NCBI GenBank assembly: GCA_030043495.1
Contig: JASHXO010000218.1
Coordinates: forward strand, 1 to 6,851
Reading direction: 5' to 3'
Length of the DNA stretch: 6,851 nt
Source of the DNA: Candidatus Rhabdochlamydia sp.
GTDB taxonomy: Bacteria > Chlamydiota > Chlamydiia > Chlamydiales > Rhabdochlamydiaceae
The position numbers were made by a program, and so were the translations under genes. The notes beneath the pieces are model-generated. The model did not search any database. It was given only the letters and a program-made list of their open reading frames with translations, and was not told where the DNA came from. Each line of letters begins with the position of its first letter. Position 1 is the first letter of the stretch. Positions 1 to 6,820 of this stretch are shown here, piece by piece.

Positions 1-145
1 AAACTTAATTTTTGCAGTTTGGGCTAACGTGAAAGCTCCCGCGGTTAAGCGATCGTAAAGCGCGCTGTATTAATTCAATACAGCTAGCTTTAAGATCGTT
101 TAACCCCGGGGCTTTGACGTAGCCGAAACCGCAAAAATTAAGTTT
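1..145. repeat. Long imperfect palindrome (MITE-like hairpin element), possibly truncated by the window edge
   Basis: Bases 1-71 and 77-145 are inverted copies of each other around a 5-nt loop (72-76). The outermost 15 bp are a perfect match (1-15 with 131-145), as is the innermost ctgtatt/aatacag (65-71 with 77-83). By hand I count about 60 Watson-Crick pairs plus two G-U pairs over roughly 71 positions, with scattered mismatches and two single-base bulges. No open reading frame of note lies in it. Pairing is still perfect at base 1, so the element may extend left of the window and its true end and any target duplication cannot be seen. It lies 87 nt beyond the stop codon of the ligase-family gene, and nothing recognisable sits between them. 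It is not a classical intrinsic terminator, because no T-run follows the stem. A non-autonomous inverted-repeat element is the likeliest reading; a structured RNA or transcript-end hairpin is possible. Confidence 0.85.
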
Positions 146-232
146 ACAGAGCACTAGTCTCGAAGAAATGCTTCCCTTGTTCTTTGGCCTTGTATTCTAA
201 GCATCTTAAGAAGAAACGTCAACTTGCATCCG

Positions 233-1708
233 TTACTTTTTAACCTCCCAAGATGAAAAGGTATTAATAGAATAAAGCAATGCAGAAAAGCCAAAAAATA
301 GAATCCTCCCATGAGGAGTATGGACAAGGTAAAAATCGCAAGTGCCGATTAACAAAAGGCCCCAAAAAACAGAATGAAGAAAAATCTTTTCTTGAGAGCT
401 CTCTTGTTGCCAAATGCCCTTCCATGACTTTTTCAAGATCGAGAAGATGAAGAGCAAAAAGAGCCCGACGCTGATCAGGCCCATTTCAGAAGCGATGAGG
501 AGATAGATGTTATGGACCTTCGAAAAGAAAACGTGGCCGGGATAGCCGGGCTGGATCGGATCTTCATAGAGTTGGAAATTGTTGAATCCAATCCCGAGCA
601 GAGGATGCTCTTCGATCATGTCAATGGCCATTTTTAAGTATTGGATTCGTTCTGAATCGGCATAAGTCGTCACAGCGTTATAATTGATGATCCCGCCTCT
701 TGCAATGAGTTGTGAGTAAAATATTCCAATGCAGAACAAACTACTAACGAGGATTGCGGAAGCGAGGATGATAAATCGGTAGAATGCCGGAGAGCGAAAA
801 TCTCTGTGTTTTATGATGGTTTTGAATTGGAGGAATCCCCAGATAAATGTCGCTAACACTAGGGCTAAAATGGCAGATCGCGAAAAGGCAACGTAAAGTG
901 TAAAGACCTGTAGAAAAATAATACTGATCAAGAGAACGAGCTTGGATTTGGTTTCGGTTTTCATGAACAAATAAAAAGACGCAAGAACGGAGCAAAAAAG
1001 AAATCCGCCCAAGATGTTGGGATGTGTAAAGGTTCCACTGGCACGATATAAGAACTCGCAGGATTGGGATTTGTCGAAAAGCCATCGATGCTTTTCTGGG
1101 TTATGGAAAGGAAAGTGACGTATGTCGAGCTCGCCTAAAAAGCTTAGGCCAAGAGAATGCTGGTTGAAATATTGATAAATGCCTAGGGCACACTGGATGC
1201 AGGAAACGACGACGAGGATCCAGGCGAGTTGATGAGTGAAGGAGACAAAATTGATCCGTTTTCGGACGCAACAAATCGAATTGAAAAACAGAAAGATCAT
1301 TGAAAATTGAATGAGGCGTAAATATTGAAGTGCATAATGGCTCGTGATGGAAAAACAGAGAGATGTCAATGCGGTGAAAAAGAGAAGTGTTAAATACTTG
1401 GAGGGCCCTTCCCAAAAAAATGCGCGAAGAGCGACTTTAAAACGAAAAAAAAGGATGAGCGCTAAGACGATTAAGAGCGGATCAGTGATAAAAAGATGAA
1501 TCTTTTTGGAAAAGAATTCGGGCAGAGAGAAATCAGGTAAAATTAGTTTTCTTGACCATGAGTCAATGCATCCGTGGAATCTTCTTTGGAAAGGCAGAAT
1601 GGCGAATAACAGCGATAAAAGAAAAGTTAGAATTCTATTTTCTGTGACTTTCTCTCGAATATTTCCAATCCAGATTTTCGTTGTCAGAGTGTGTTTACAA
1701 ATTACCAT
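233..1708 (-). CDS. O-antigen ligase/polymerase-family membrane protein (Wzy_C-like)
   Basis: A 491-residue polytopic inner-membrane protein with about ten to twelve hydrophobic segments. It fits the O-antigen ligase/polymerase superfamily (PF04932-like), whose members transfer or polymerise undecaprenyl-linked glycans at the periplasmic face of the membrane. Seen in order: hydrophobic stretches from residue 25 onward; a GTFTHPN-(I/L)-GG motif at 225-235; an FSRSAILAL segment at 275-283 carrying an Arg; a large periplasmic-type loop around 331-400 with PLLGIGFNNF at 369-378; and HNIYLLIASEMG at 399-410, whose His corresponds to the conserved His of the family. The acceptor cannot be deduced: it may be lipid A-core, another glycan or a protein. 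The start is the only ATG upstream of the first membrane segment, but it lacks a visible Shine-Dalgarno sequence and lies inside a long palindrome, so the first eight codons may be repeat-derived. It sits 139 nt downstream of uvrB, separated by that palindrome, and may be transcribed separately. Confidence 0.8.
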   Translation of the reverse strand: MVICKHTLTTKIWIGNIREKVTENRILTFLLSLLFAILPFQRRFHGCIDSWSRKLILPDFSLPEFFSKKIHLFITDPLLIVLALILFFRFKVALRAFFWEGPSKYLTLLFFTALTSLCFSITSHYALQYLRLIQFSMIFLFFNSICCVRKRINFVSFTHQLAWILVVVSCIQCALGIYQYFNQHSLGLSFLGELDIRHFPFHNPEKHRWLFDKSQSCEFLYRASGTFTHPNILGGFLFCSVLASFYLFMKTETKSKLVLLISIIFLQVFTLYVAFSRSAILALVLATFIWGFLQFKTIIKHRDFRSPAFYRFIILASAILVSSLFCIGIFYSQLIARGGIINYNAVTTYADSERIQYLKMAIDMIEEHPLLGIGFNNFQLYEDPIQPGYPGHVFFSKVHNIYLLIASEMGLISVGLFLLFIFSILKKSWKGIWQQESSQEKIFLHSVFWGLLLIGTCDFYLVHTPHGRILFFGFSALLYSINTFSSWEVKK

Positions 1709-1847
1709 AGTTTGATTTTAATGAATTTTTTTGCAGGTTTTAATGCCGCTCCGAAGCACCTACTTAAGCAAAGTAGGGCAAGAAGCGGCGTTAGAAGATG
1801 CAAAAAAAATCACAAAAAGCGAACTATGATAATTTGCAAATACACTC
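1687..1847. repeat. 161-bp imperfect palindrome (MITE-like) between uvrB and the ligase-family gene
   Basis: Two arms of about 80 bp (1687-1765 and 1771-1847) surround a 5-nt loop (1766-1770). By hand alignment about 62 positions pair. Blocks include GAGTGT/ACACTC at the ends, CAAATTA, CATAGTT, a TTTTTTTGCA block, GCCGCT, and CCTACTT/AAGTAGG beside the loop. Of the base differences between arms in the gap-free part, eight are transitions and five transversions. Those able to form G-U pairs are split evenly between the two strands, so no RNA strand is favoured. The element is flanked by TCA at 1684-1686 and 1848-1850, a possible 3-bp target duplication, and the right copy is the uvrB stop codon read in reverse. 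The left arm contains the start codon of the ligase-family gene. No transposase is encoded. Alternatives are a REP/ERIC-like intergenic repeat or a transcript-processing hairpin. Confidence 0.87.
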
Positions 1848-3842
1848 TCATAGATCGTCTTCTAAAATGCGCAGCTTTTCATAATGTTTTAACAGATCGC
1901 GGAAATGGGCTGCGTCTTCAAAGCGCAGCTCTTTGGCTGCACGCCGCATTTCAATTTCATATTCTTTGATTTTATCTTCAACTTCATCCGCTGAAAGATG
2001 GAAGGGGGCTTCTTTCTCTTCTTCTTGAAGGGTCTGTACGACTTCGCCAAAAGTTTCCGCGAGGTCTTGAATAAGCTCTCGTCGGACTGTATAAGGAGTG
2101 ATCCCATGCTCTTCATTGTATTTTTTCTGCAAGGCGCGTCGTTCACGGGTGATGTCAAGGGTGTTTTGAATCGATTGCGTGATCTTATCAGCGTACATGA
2201 TGACACGGCCATTGAGATTGCGTGCAGCTCTTCCGCAAGTTTGGATCAGCGAGGTCTCGCTGCGCAGAAATCCTTCTTTGTCCGCATCGAGGATGCAGAC
2301 GAGTGAGACTTCAGGAATGTCCAGCCCTTCGCGCAATAAGTTGATGCCGACAAGGACATCGAACTGGCCGCGACGCAGGTCGTTGATGATTTGGACGCGT
2401 TCAAGGGTGTCGATGTCGGAATGAAGATATTTGGCTTTGACGCCGATCCCTATGAGATAGTTGCTTAAATCTTCAGAGAGTTTTTTAGTGAGTGTCGTGA
2501 CGAGGACACGGCCGCCTTTTTCGGTTTCTTGTCGGATCTGTTCCAGGCAATCGTCGACTTGAGCTTCGGCGGGCTTCACCTCGATTTCGGGATCGAGAAG
2601 TCCTGTGGGCCGGATGATCTGTTGGACCACATCGCCATGCGCTTCTTGGACTTCCCAAGCTCCAGGTGTTGCCGAGACATAGACTACTTGTTGGATGCGT
2701 CGATAGACTTCCTCGAATTTCAATGGACGGTTGTCGAAGGCGGATGGAAGACGAAAACCGAATTCAACAAGCGATTCTTTGCGCGAGCGGTCGCCATTGT
2801 ACATGGCATGCAATTGCGGCAGAGTTTGGTGAGACTCGTCGACAAACAGCAGAAAATCTTTAGGGAAATAATCGAGAAGGCAAGAAGGAGGCTGGCCAGC
2901 CGAGCGGCGGCTGAAATGGCGAGAATAATTCTCGATCCCTTTGCAAAAACCGATTTCTTTGATCATCTCCACATCATAGATTGTGCGTTGCTGGATGCGC
3001 TGCATCTCCACATAGCGTTTTTCATTTTCATAAAAATCGACGCGCTCTTTCAACTCTGCTTTGATCGTTTCAAGTGCAGTGAGTCGCACAGATTCGGGGG
3101 TGACGTGGTGAGATCCAGGATAGATTGTAACTTGTTCTATGCGCTGTCGCACTTGGCCTGTAAGGGGATCGATTTCGCTGATGCGGTCGATTTCGTCTCC
3201 GAAGAATTCGATCCGATAAGCAACGTTTTCTTCATAGGCGGGCATGATTTCAAGAATATCGCCGCGAGCGCGAAATGTCGAACGCATCAGGTCAAAATCA
3301 TTGCGTTTGTAGCGCATTTCGACGAGGTGAAGCAATGCATCATCGCGGCGACATTTTTCCCCGAGTTTAAAAATCAGCAGCATTTGGGCGTAGTATTCAG
3401 GCATGCCTAAGCCGTAAATACATGAAACGGACGAGACGATGATTACATCATTTCTTTCGATCAAAGAACGCGTAGCGCTGAGGCGCATTCGGTCGATCTG
3501 GTCGTTGATGGCAAGGTCTTTCTCGATATAGGTGTCTGTACGCGCGATATAAGCTTCTGGTTGATAATAATCATAATAGGAAACAAAGTACTCGACAGCG
3601 TTGTTAGGAAAGAAAGATTTGAATTCTTGATAAAGTTGCGCAGCTAAAGTTTTGTTGTGGGCAATGATCAACGCAGGGCGCTTTACTCGATCGATGATAT
3701 TGGCCATTGTAAATGTCTTGCCCGAGCCTGTCACACCTAATAAGACTTGTGATTTTTTATCCGACTGAATCCCGCTGACGATGCGTTCGATCGCTTGGGG
3801 TTGGTCCCCACGGGGAGAAAATTCAGTTTTTAGATTGAACAT
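1848..3842 (-). CDS. uvrB: UvrABC excinuclease subunit B (DNA damage recognition and loading helicase)
   Basis: UvrB receives damaged DNA from UvrA, verifies the lesion with its beta-hairpin and ATPase, and recruits UvrC for the dual incision of nucleotide excision repair. At 664 residues it is full length for the family (about 670). Visible motifs are Walker A GVTGSGKT (36-43); the tyrosine-rich beta-hairpin running from Y89 to D109 with the [10 protein letters not shown] core; Walker B DESH (335-338) followed by TLPQ; YVSATPG (388-394); [11 protein letters not shown] (504-514); QTCGRAARN (534-542), which is helicase motif VI; and a C-terminal UVR motif (about 624-658) that contacts UvrC or its own domain 4. 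All catalytic motifs are intact. The start lies 6 nt after the tyrP-like stop codon with no clear Shine-Dalgarno, which suggests translational coupling. The stop codon TGA abuts the 161-bp palindrome, and the C-terminus looks native. The uvrA and uvrC genes are not in the window. Confidence 0.98.
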   Translation of the reverse strand: MFNLKTEFSPRGDQPQAIERIVSGIQSDKKSQVLLGVTGSGKTFTMANIIDRVKRPALIIAHNKTLAAQLYQEFKSFFPNNAVEYFVSYYDYYQPEAYIARTDTYIEKDLAINDQIDRMRLSATRSLIERNDVIIVSSVSCIYGLGMPEYYAQMLLIFKLGEKCRRDDALLHLVEMRYKRNDFDLMRSTFRARGDILEIMPAYEENVAYRIEFFGDEIDRISEIDPLTGQVRQRIEQVTIYPGSHHVTPESVRLTALETIKAELKERVDFYENEKRYVEMQRIQQRTIYDVEMIKEIGFCKGIENYSRHFSRRSAGQPPSCLLDYFPKDFLLFVDESHQTLPQLHAMYNGDRSRKESLVEFGFRLPSAFDNRPLKFEEVYRRIQQVVYVSATPGAWEVQEAHGDVVQQIIRPTGLLDPEIEVKPAEAQVDDCLEQIRQETEKGGRVLVTTLTKKLSEDLSNYLIGIGVKAKYLHSDIDTLERVQIINDLRRGQFDVLVGINLLREGLDIPEVSLVCILDADKEGFLRSETSLIQTCGRAARNLNGRVIMYADKITQSIQNTLDITRERRALQKKYNEEHGITPYTVRRELIQDLAETFGEVVQTLQEEEKEAPFHLSADEVEDKIKEYEIEMRRAAKELRFEDAAHFRDLLKHYEKLRILEDDL

Positions 3843-3848
3843 AGTACA

Positions 3849-5144
3849 TCAATTTTGCGGATGCTGCACTGAATTTGGGTTTTCTTCAGGAGTAAATTCA
3901 CTGACAGCGAGATAGTCACTGGGAATTTTGGGAATATAGCGGGCCCCGAACATTGTCGAAAGTTGTAAAAACAAGATGAACAACGCAAAACACAATATGA
4001 TCACAAGAGCAGGTTTACCGCCAGCCAGTTGGTAACTTGCGGGTGTCGATTTGCGATAGCGTCCAATCCAGATCATAGCCACGGGAAGGATCCCGAAAAG
4101 AATTGTCGCGCATACACCGCCGGCAAAGTTGAGGGCTTTAAAAAATAGATTCGGGTAAATAATGGAGAGTACAAGAGGAGGTAGAAGCCCCAGGATGCAT
4201 AAGCTGATATTTTCTTGTTTTTTATAACTGATTTTTAGACCATCGGCCAAGAAATGAACGAGACTTAAAGATTGAGCAAGAAATGATGTCAAAATTGCAA
4301 AAAAAGCCAGGCCTTGTGAAAAGATCCTCACGGCAGGAGATCTAATAATAGCTGCAATGGATTGAGAAGCTTCTTGATCTTTTGACAGACTGTAGAGCAA
4401 GCCATTGACACCTCCAATCGGAACAATGCCAAGGACGAGAATTTCCCAAATCAAATAAATCGCAAATGCCATTAAGCTTCCGCCGATAATCGTAATCCGA
4501 ACTTTTTTTAAGTCTCCATTTAGATATGCCGTCAGACTAGGGATCATATTATGAAATCCAAAGGCGATGACCAGCAGGGGAAGTGCGGAAGGAGCATAAA
4601 CAGGAGCTGTTCGCAGAAGCAACCAAGGCTTCACATAGGAAAAGCCGACCAATACAAGAAGGACAAAAAAACCGATTTTTCCCACCATTAACCCGCGATT
4701 GAACAGATCGACTTTGCGCGTTCCGAGATAGATCACCCAGCCAAATATCAAAACAAAGATTAAGCTTCCCAACCATGCTGGAAAAGGGATGTGGAAACTG
4801 AAATTAAAAAAAGTGCTGCACAAACTCCCAATGCCTGAAATGTAGGCGATGAGGAGGGCATAGAACAGAAAAAGATAAGTGACCCAGCATACTCCTTTTC
4901 CCCATTTTCCGAGAGCTTGCTCGGTCATTGACAAAAGATTGACCTGGCGCGAAAACCAGCCGTTGGCCTCGACAAGCAGCAATGCGGTTGAGGTCATGAA
5001 CAACCATCCGCAAAAAAACATTGCTAACGAGGGAAAAAAACCTGAGATCCCTGTGACAATTGGCAATCCGAGCATTCCAGCGCCGATGCAGCTCCCCGCA
5101 ATGAGCAGCATCCCGCCAATCATACTTCCTTGTTTCTGATTCAT
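3849..5144 (-). CDS. tyrP: Aromatic amino acid permease, TyrP/Mtr type (HAAAP family)
   Basis: A 431-residue inner-membrane transporter of the hydroxy/aromatic amino acid permease family, proton-coupled importers of tyrosine or tryptophan. Eleven hydrophobic segments can be placed at about residues 8-31, 35-59, 86-108, 123-141, 155-175, 187-205, 216-243, 274-300, 312-333, 337-360 and 378-398, as expected for the family. The first helix carries the GSCIGAGMLGLP signature (17-28) of substrate-binding APC-fold carriers, and AFGFHNMIPSLTAYL (194-208) is the typical HAAAP segment. The C-terminal tail of about 30 residues is hydrophilic. The choice between tyrosine and tryptophan cannot be made from sequence by eye; the symbol follows chlamydial usage. 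An AGGA ribosome-binding site precedes the ATG. The gene follows thyX by 15 nt and precedes uvrB by 6 nt, so it is likely co-transcribed with both. For an intracellular bacterium lacking aromatic amino acid synthesis it would serve host amino acid uptake (inference). Confidence 0.93.
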   Translation of the reverse strand: MNQKQGSMIGGMLLIAGSCIGAGMLGLPIVTGISGFFPSLAMFFCGWLFMTSTALLLVEANGWFSRQVNLLSMTEQALGKWGKGVCWVTYLFLFYALLIAYISGIGSLCSTFFNFSFHIPFPAWLGSLIFVLIFGWVIYLGTRKVDLFNRGLMVGKIGFFVLLVLVGFSYVKPWLLLRTAPVYAPSALPLLVIAFGFHNMIPSLTAYLNGDLKKVRITIIGGSLMAFAIYLIWEILVLGIVPIGGVNGLLYSLSKDQEASQSIAAIIRSPAVRIFSQGLAFFAILTSFLAQSLSLVHFLADGLKISYKKQENISLCILGLLPPLVLSIIYPNLFFKALNFAGGVCATILFGILPVAMIWIGRYRKSTPASYQLAGGKPALVIILCFALFILFLQLSTMFGARYIPKIPSDYLAVSEFTPEENPNSVQHPQN

Positions 5145-5149
5145 GTGTT

Positions 5150-5153
5150 TCCT
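5150..5153 (-). promoter_or_regulatory. Ribosome-binding site of the tyrP-like gene
   Basis: AGGA on the minus strand lies 5 nt before the ATG at 5144-5142, inside the 15-nt gap after the thyX stop codon. It supports the chosen start. It also indicates that this gene can initiate on its own, unlike uvrB and the ligase-family gene, which lack a visible site. Confidence 0.65.
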
Positions 5154-5159
5154 AAAATT

Positions 5160-6806
5160 TTAAGGAGAAGCTTTCGCTAATCGTTTTTCGATGATGCGAA
5201 TCTCTTGCCCGAGTCTTCCGAGTTCGTAACCTTCGTAATCGACGAATTTGAAAAATCTTTCAAAAGAAGGACAGACCTTGGAAACCTGTTTGGCCAATTC
5301 CTGGGCGATAAAACGGTAATTAGGATGTCCAGCTGGAGATGATCGGAGCTCGCACAGCCATTGAAGCGACCGCAAATTTACGTGGAAATACCAGTGCATA
5401 TTGTATGCCATTGGCACCACATACTGAGCTTCTTCAGGAAGCTCTTCTGCGATCGACTCATAAACTTTTTTGGCCTCGTTCATCGCTTCGCGATACTGCT
5501 TCTCCATGTCCGTGTTTAAAATCTCATGCGGAATGAAATAACCAAAATCGCAAGAAAGCAGTTGTCTTTCTTGGGTGAGTATGCGATGGCGATGGAGATC
5601 ACGATAGATGCCAAAGTCGGCAACAATCTCAAAAGTAAACGTTGCATGTTCAAGCGCTCGCGGAGATTTATGCCGCCGGCTCTCTCGAAAATTGGACGCA
5701 GAGTCGAGGATGCGGTTGAGTTCTTCTTCGGGAAGAGTGCGGCAGTATTCTTGCAATTCATGCAAGCCTGCATCGCAATATTCGAAAAGCAAGGCTGCTG
5801 CGACTTTTGCCGGACTTTCTGGGTCGTAATTGATCAAGCGAACGCCTGCATTCTGCATTTTGGCAATTGAAGAAGTATGGCGGTCGGCAAGCAGTTTGAG
5901 ATCATTGCTCATTTGCTCGCGGAATTGAGAAAAGGACCGTTGGTATTTATGCGCAGGATCACCGCGCCGGATGAAGGAAGGGAGCACTTTTGATAATTCC
6001 TGGAAAGATTTTCGGCCGACATCTTGCATTTCCGCAAGATTGTGTCCGTTGAGCTTCTGGATCAAGCTTTCAAAGAAGCGGCCATTGCCGTACATTCCCA
6101 TATTTGTCAAAGCGCTCGCTGGCAGCAAACCTCGCAAACAATCGAGAACTTTTGCGCGCAGTGCAGCGGTGTAAGCGACTTTGGACACATCGTGCTCTTT
6201 CGGAAATTTTTTCTCCATTAGGTCGGTCAATGGAGGAATTAGAGAAGAGTAAGTTTCGAAAAGATAATTACATGTATTAAGATAAGGTTCGCGAAAGGCT
6301 GATGTCATCAGTATCGGTTCGCGGAAGTATAGGTATTCGCCATCGACTTTTTGATCGAAGTAAATGTACCGGGTCGATTTTTCCAAAGGAGAACCGCCAA
6401 TGCGGCAATCTTCAACAATCTTTGCCGCGATCATCGAGACATTCTCGATAGCCAAATGAGCTCCGCCTAGTTCACCAATAGAATCATCGCCATATCCATC
6501 CAAAATGCGATCGTAAAAGTTTTGCGCTTTTTTGATCGCCATGATCTGGTCTTCAAGCTCATGTTCTGCTTGCTCACCGGCGTGAGCACCAGCAATGGCA
6601 TTAAAAGCAGTTTCTTCATTCAGGATAAAATCTTTTAATAGCAAAGACCTCAGACCAAGACTTGATCGCGAATAACGGGAAAAGAGCGATCCCTTAATCA
6701 CTTCAGGAAGATTACGAAGGACAAAGATATTGCTGGAAGTATTGGTTACATAACGTTGCAGAATTTTTATTTGGCTCTCAGTAAATTCTTCATAGCCTTC
6801 TATCAT
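5160..6806 (-). CDS. thyX: Double-length FAD-dependent thymidylate synthase (ThyX), two tandem ThyX-like halves
   Basis: ThyX makes dTMP from dUMP with methylenetetrahydrofolate, FAD and NADPH, replacing ThyA. At 548 residues this is about twice a classical ThyX (220-250), and two ThyX-like halves can be traced. The N-terminal half has DDSIGELGGAHLAIENVS (107-124), E142-x-S144-x-R146-Y147 and a CLRGLLPAS...GNGRFF segment (223-245). The C-terminal half has VRLINYDPES (322-331), LEHATFTFEI (385-394), the R406-H-R408 triplet and NLRSLQWLCELR (477-488), which matches the ThyX C-terminal helix. The classical RHRx7S motif is split: by spacing the N-half has Cys-Arg-Ile (134-136) in place of RHR, and the C-half has Leu416 in place of the Ser. 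I recall chlamydial ThyX being similarly long. The start is supported by a GAGG site 8 nt upstream. It is the first gene visible in the probable thyX-tyrP-uvrB operon. Confidence 0.88.
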   Translation of the reverse strand: MIEGYEEFTESQIKILQRYVTNTSSNIFVLRNLPEVIKGSLFSRYSRSSLGLRSLLLKDFILNEETAFNAIAGAHAGEQAEHELEDQIMAIKKAQNFYDRILDGYGDDSIGELGGAHLAIENVSMIAAKIVEDCRIGGSPLEKSTRYIYFDQKVDGEYLYFREPILMTSAFREPYLNTCNYLFETYSSLIPPLTDLMEKKFPKEHDVSKVAYTAALRAKVLDCLRGLLPASALTNMGMYGNGRFFESLIQKLNGHNLAEMQDVGRKSFQELSKVLPSFIRRGDPAHKYQRSFSQFREQMSNDLKLLADRHTSSIAKMQNAGVRLINYDPESPAKVAAALLFEYCDAGLHELQEYCRTLPEEELNRILDSASNFRESRRHKSPRALEHATFTFEIVADFGIYRDLHRHRILTQERQLLSCDFGYFIPHEILNTDMEKQYREAMNEAKKVYESIAEELPEEAQYVVPMAYNMHWYFHVNLRSLQWLCELRSSPAGHPNYRFIAQELAKQVSKVCPSFERFFKFVDYEGYELGRLGQEIRIIEKRLAKASP

Positions 6807-6814
6807 TTCGACAA

Positions 6815-6820
6815 CCTCAA
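6815..6820 (-). promoter_or_regulatory. Ribosome-binding site of thyX
   Basis: On the minus strand TTGAGG (GAGG core) ends 8 nt before the thyX ATG at 6806-6804. It fixes the start, since no other in-frame ATG is near. Only 45 nt upstream of the gene are visible, and no convincing promoter for thyX can be placed there. Confidence 0.65.

Larger units (their letters stand above)
1848..6806 (-). other. Probable operon thyX - tyrP - uvrB
   Basis: The three genes share a strand, with gaps of 15 nt (thyX to tyrP) and 6 nt (tyrP to uvrB). No room exists for internal promoters or terminators outside coding sequence. uvrB has no clear ribosome-binding site of its own, which fits reinitiation after the permease stop. 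The functions (dTMP synthesis, amino acid import, DNA repair) do not form one pathway. Whether transcription continues into the ligase-family gene across the 161-bp palindrome is not decidable by eye. The operon may begin to the right of the window. Confidence 0.7.

Noticed and set aside
1..145. Intrinsic transcription terminator for the ligase-family gene
   Set aside because: The stem is about 70 bp long, the T-runs lie within the stem rather than after it, and it is 87 nt from the stop codon. It may still affect transcript ends, but it is not a typical terminator.
146..232. Possible small gene or RNA between the left palindrome and the ligase-family gene
   Set aside because: Only very short frames (10-16 codons) without ribosome-binding sites and a weak 6-bp hairpin (ATGCTT/AAGCAT) were found; no tRNA-like features.
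1709..1800. Promoter for the ligase-family gene within the palindrome
   Set aside because: A/T-rich stretches exist, but no pair of -35 and -10 hexamers with proper spacing could be picked with any confidence.
1691..1969. A plus-strand open frame of 92 codons crossing the palindrome into the uvrB 3' end
   Set aside because: Its sequence is made of palindrome arms plus antisense uvrB; no ribosome-binding site or protein-like composition. Only its mirrored start peptide is noted as a finding.
2529..3410. A 293-codon open frame on the plus strand
   Set aside because: It lies entirely antisense to the clear uvrB gene, shows no family motif and is explained by codon bias of uvrB on the other strand.
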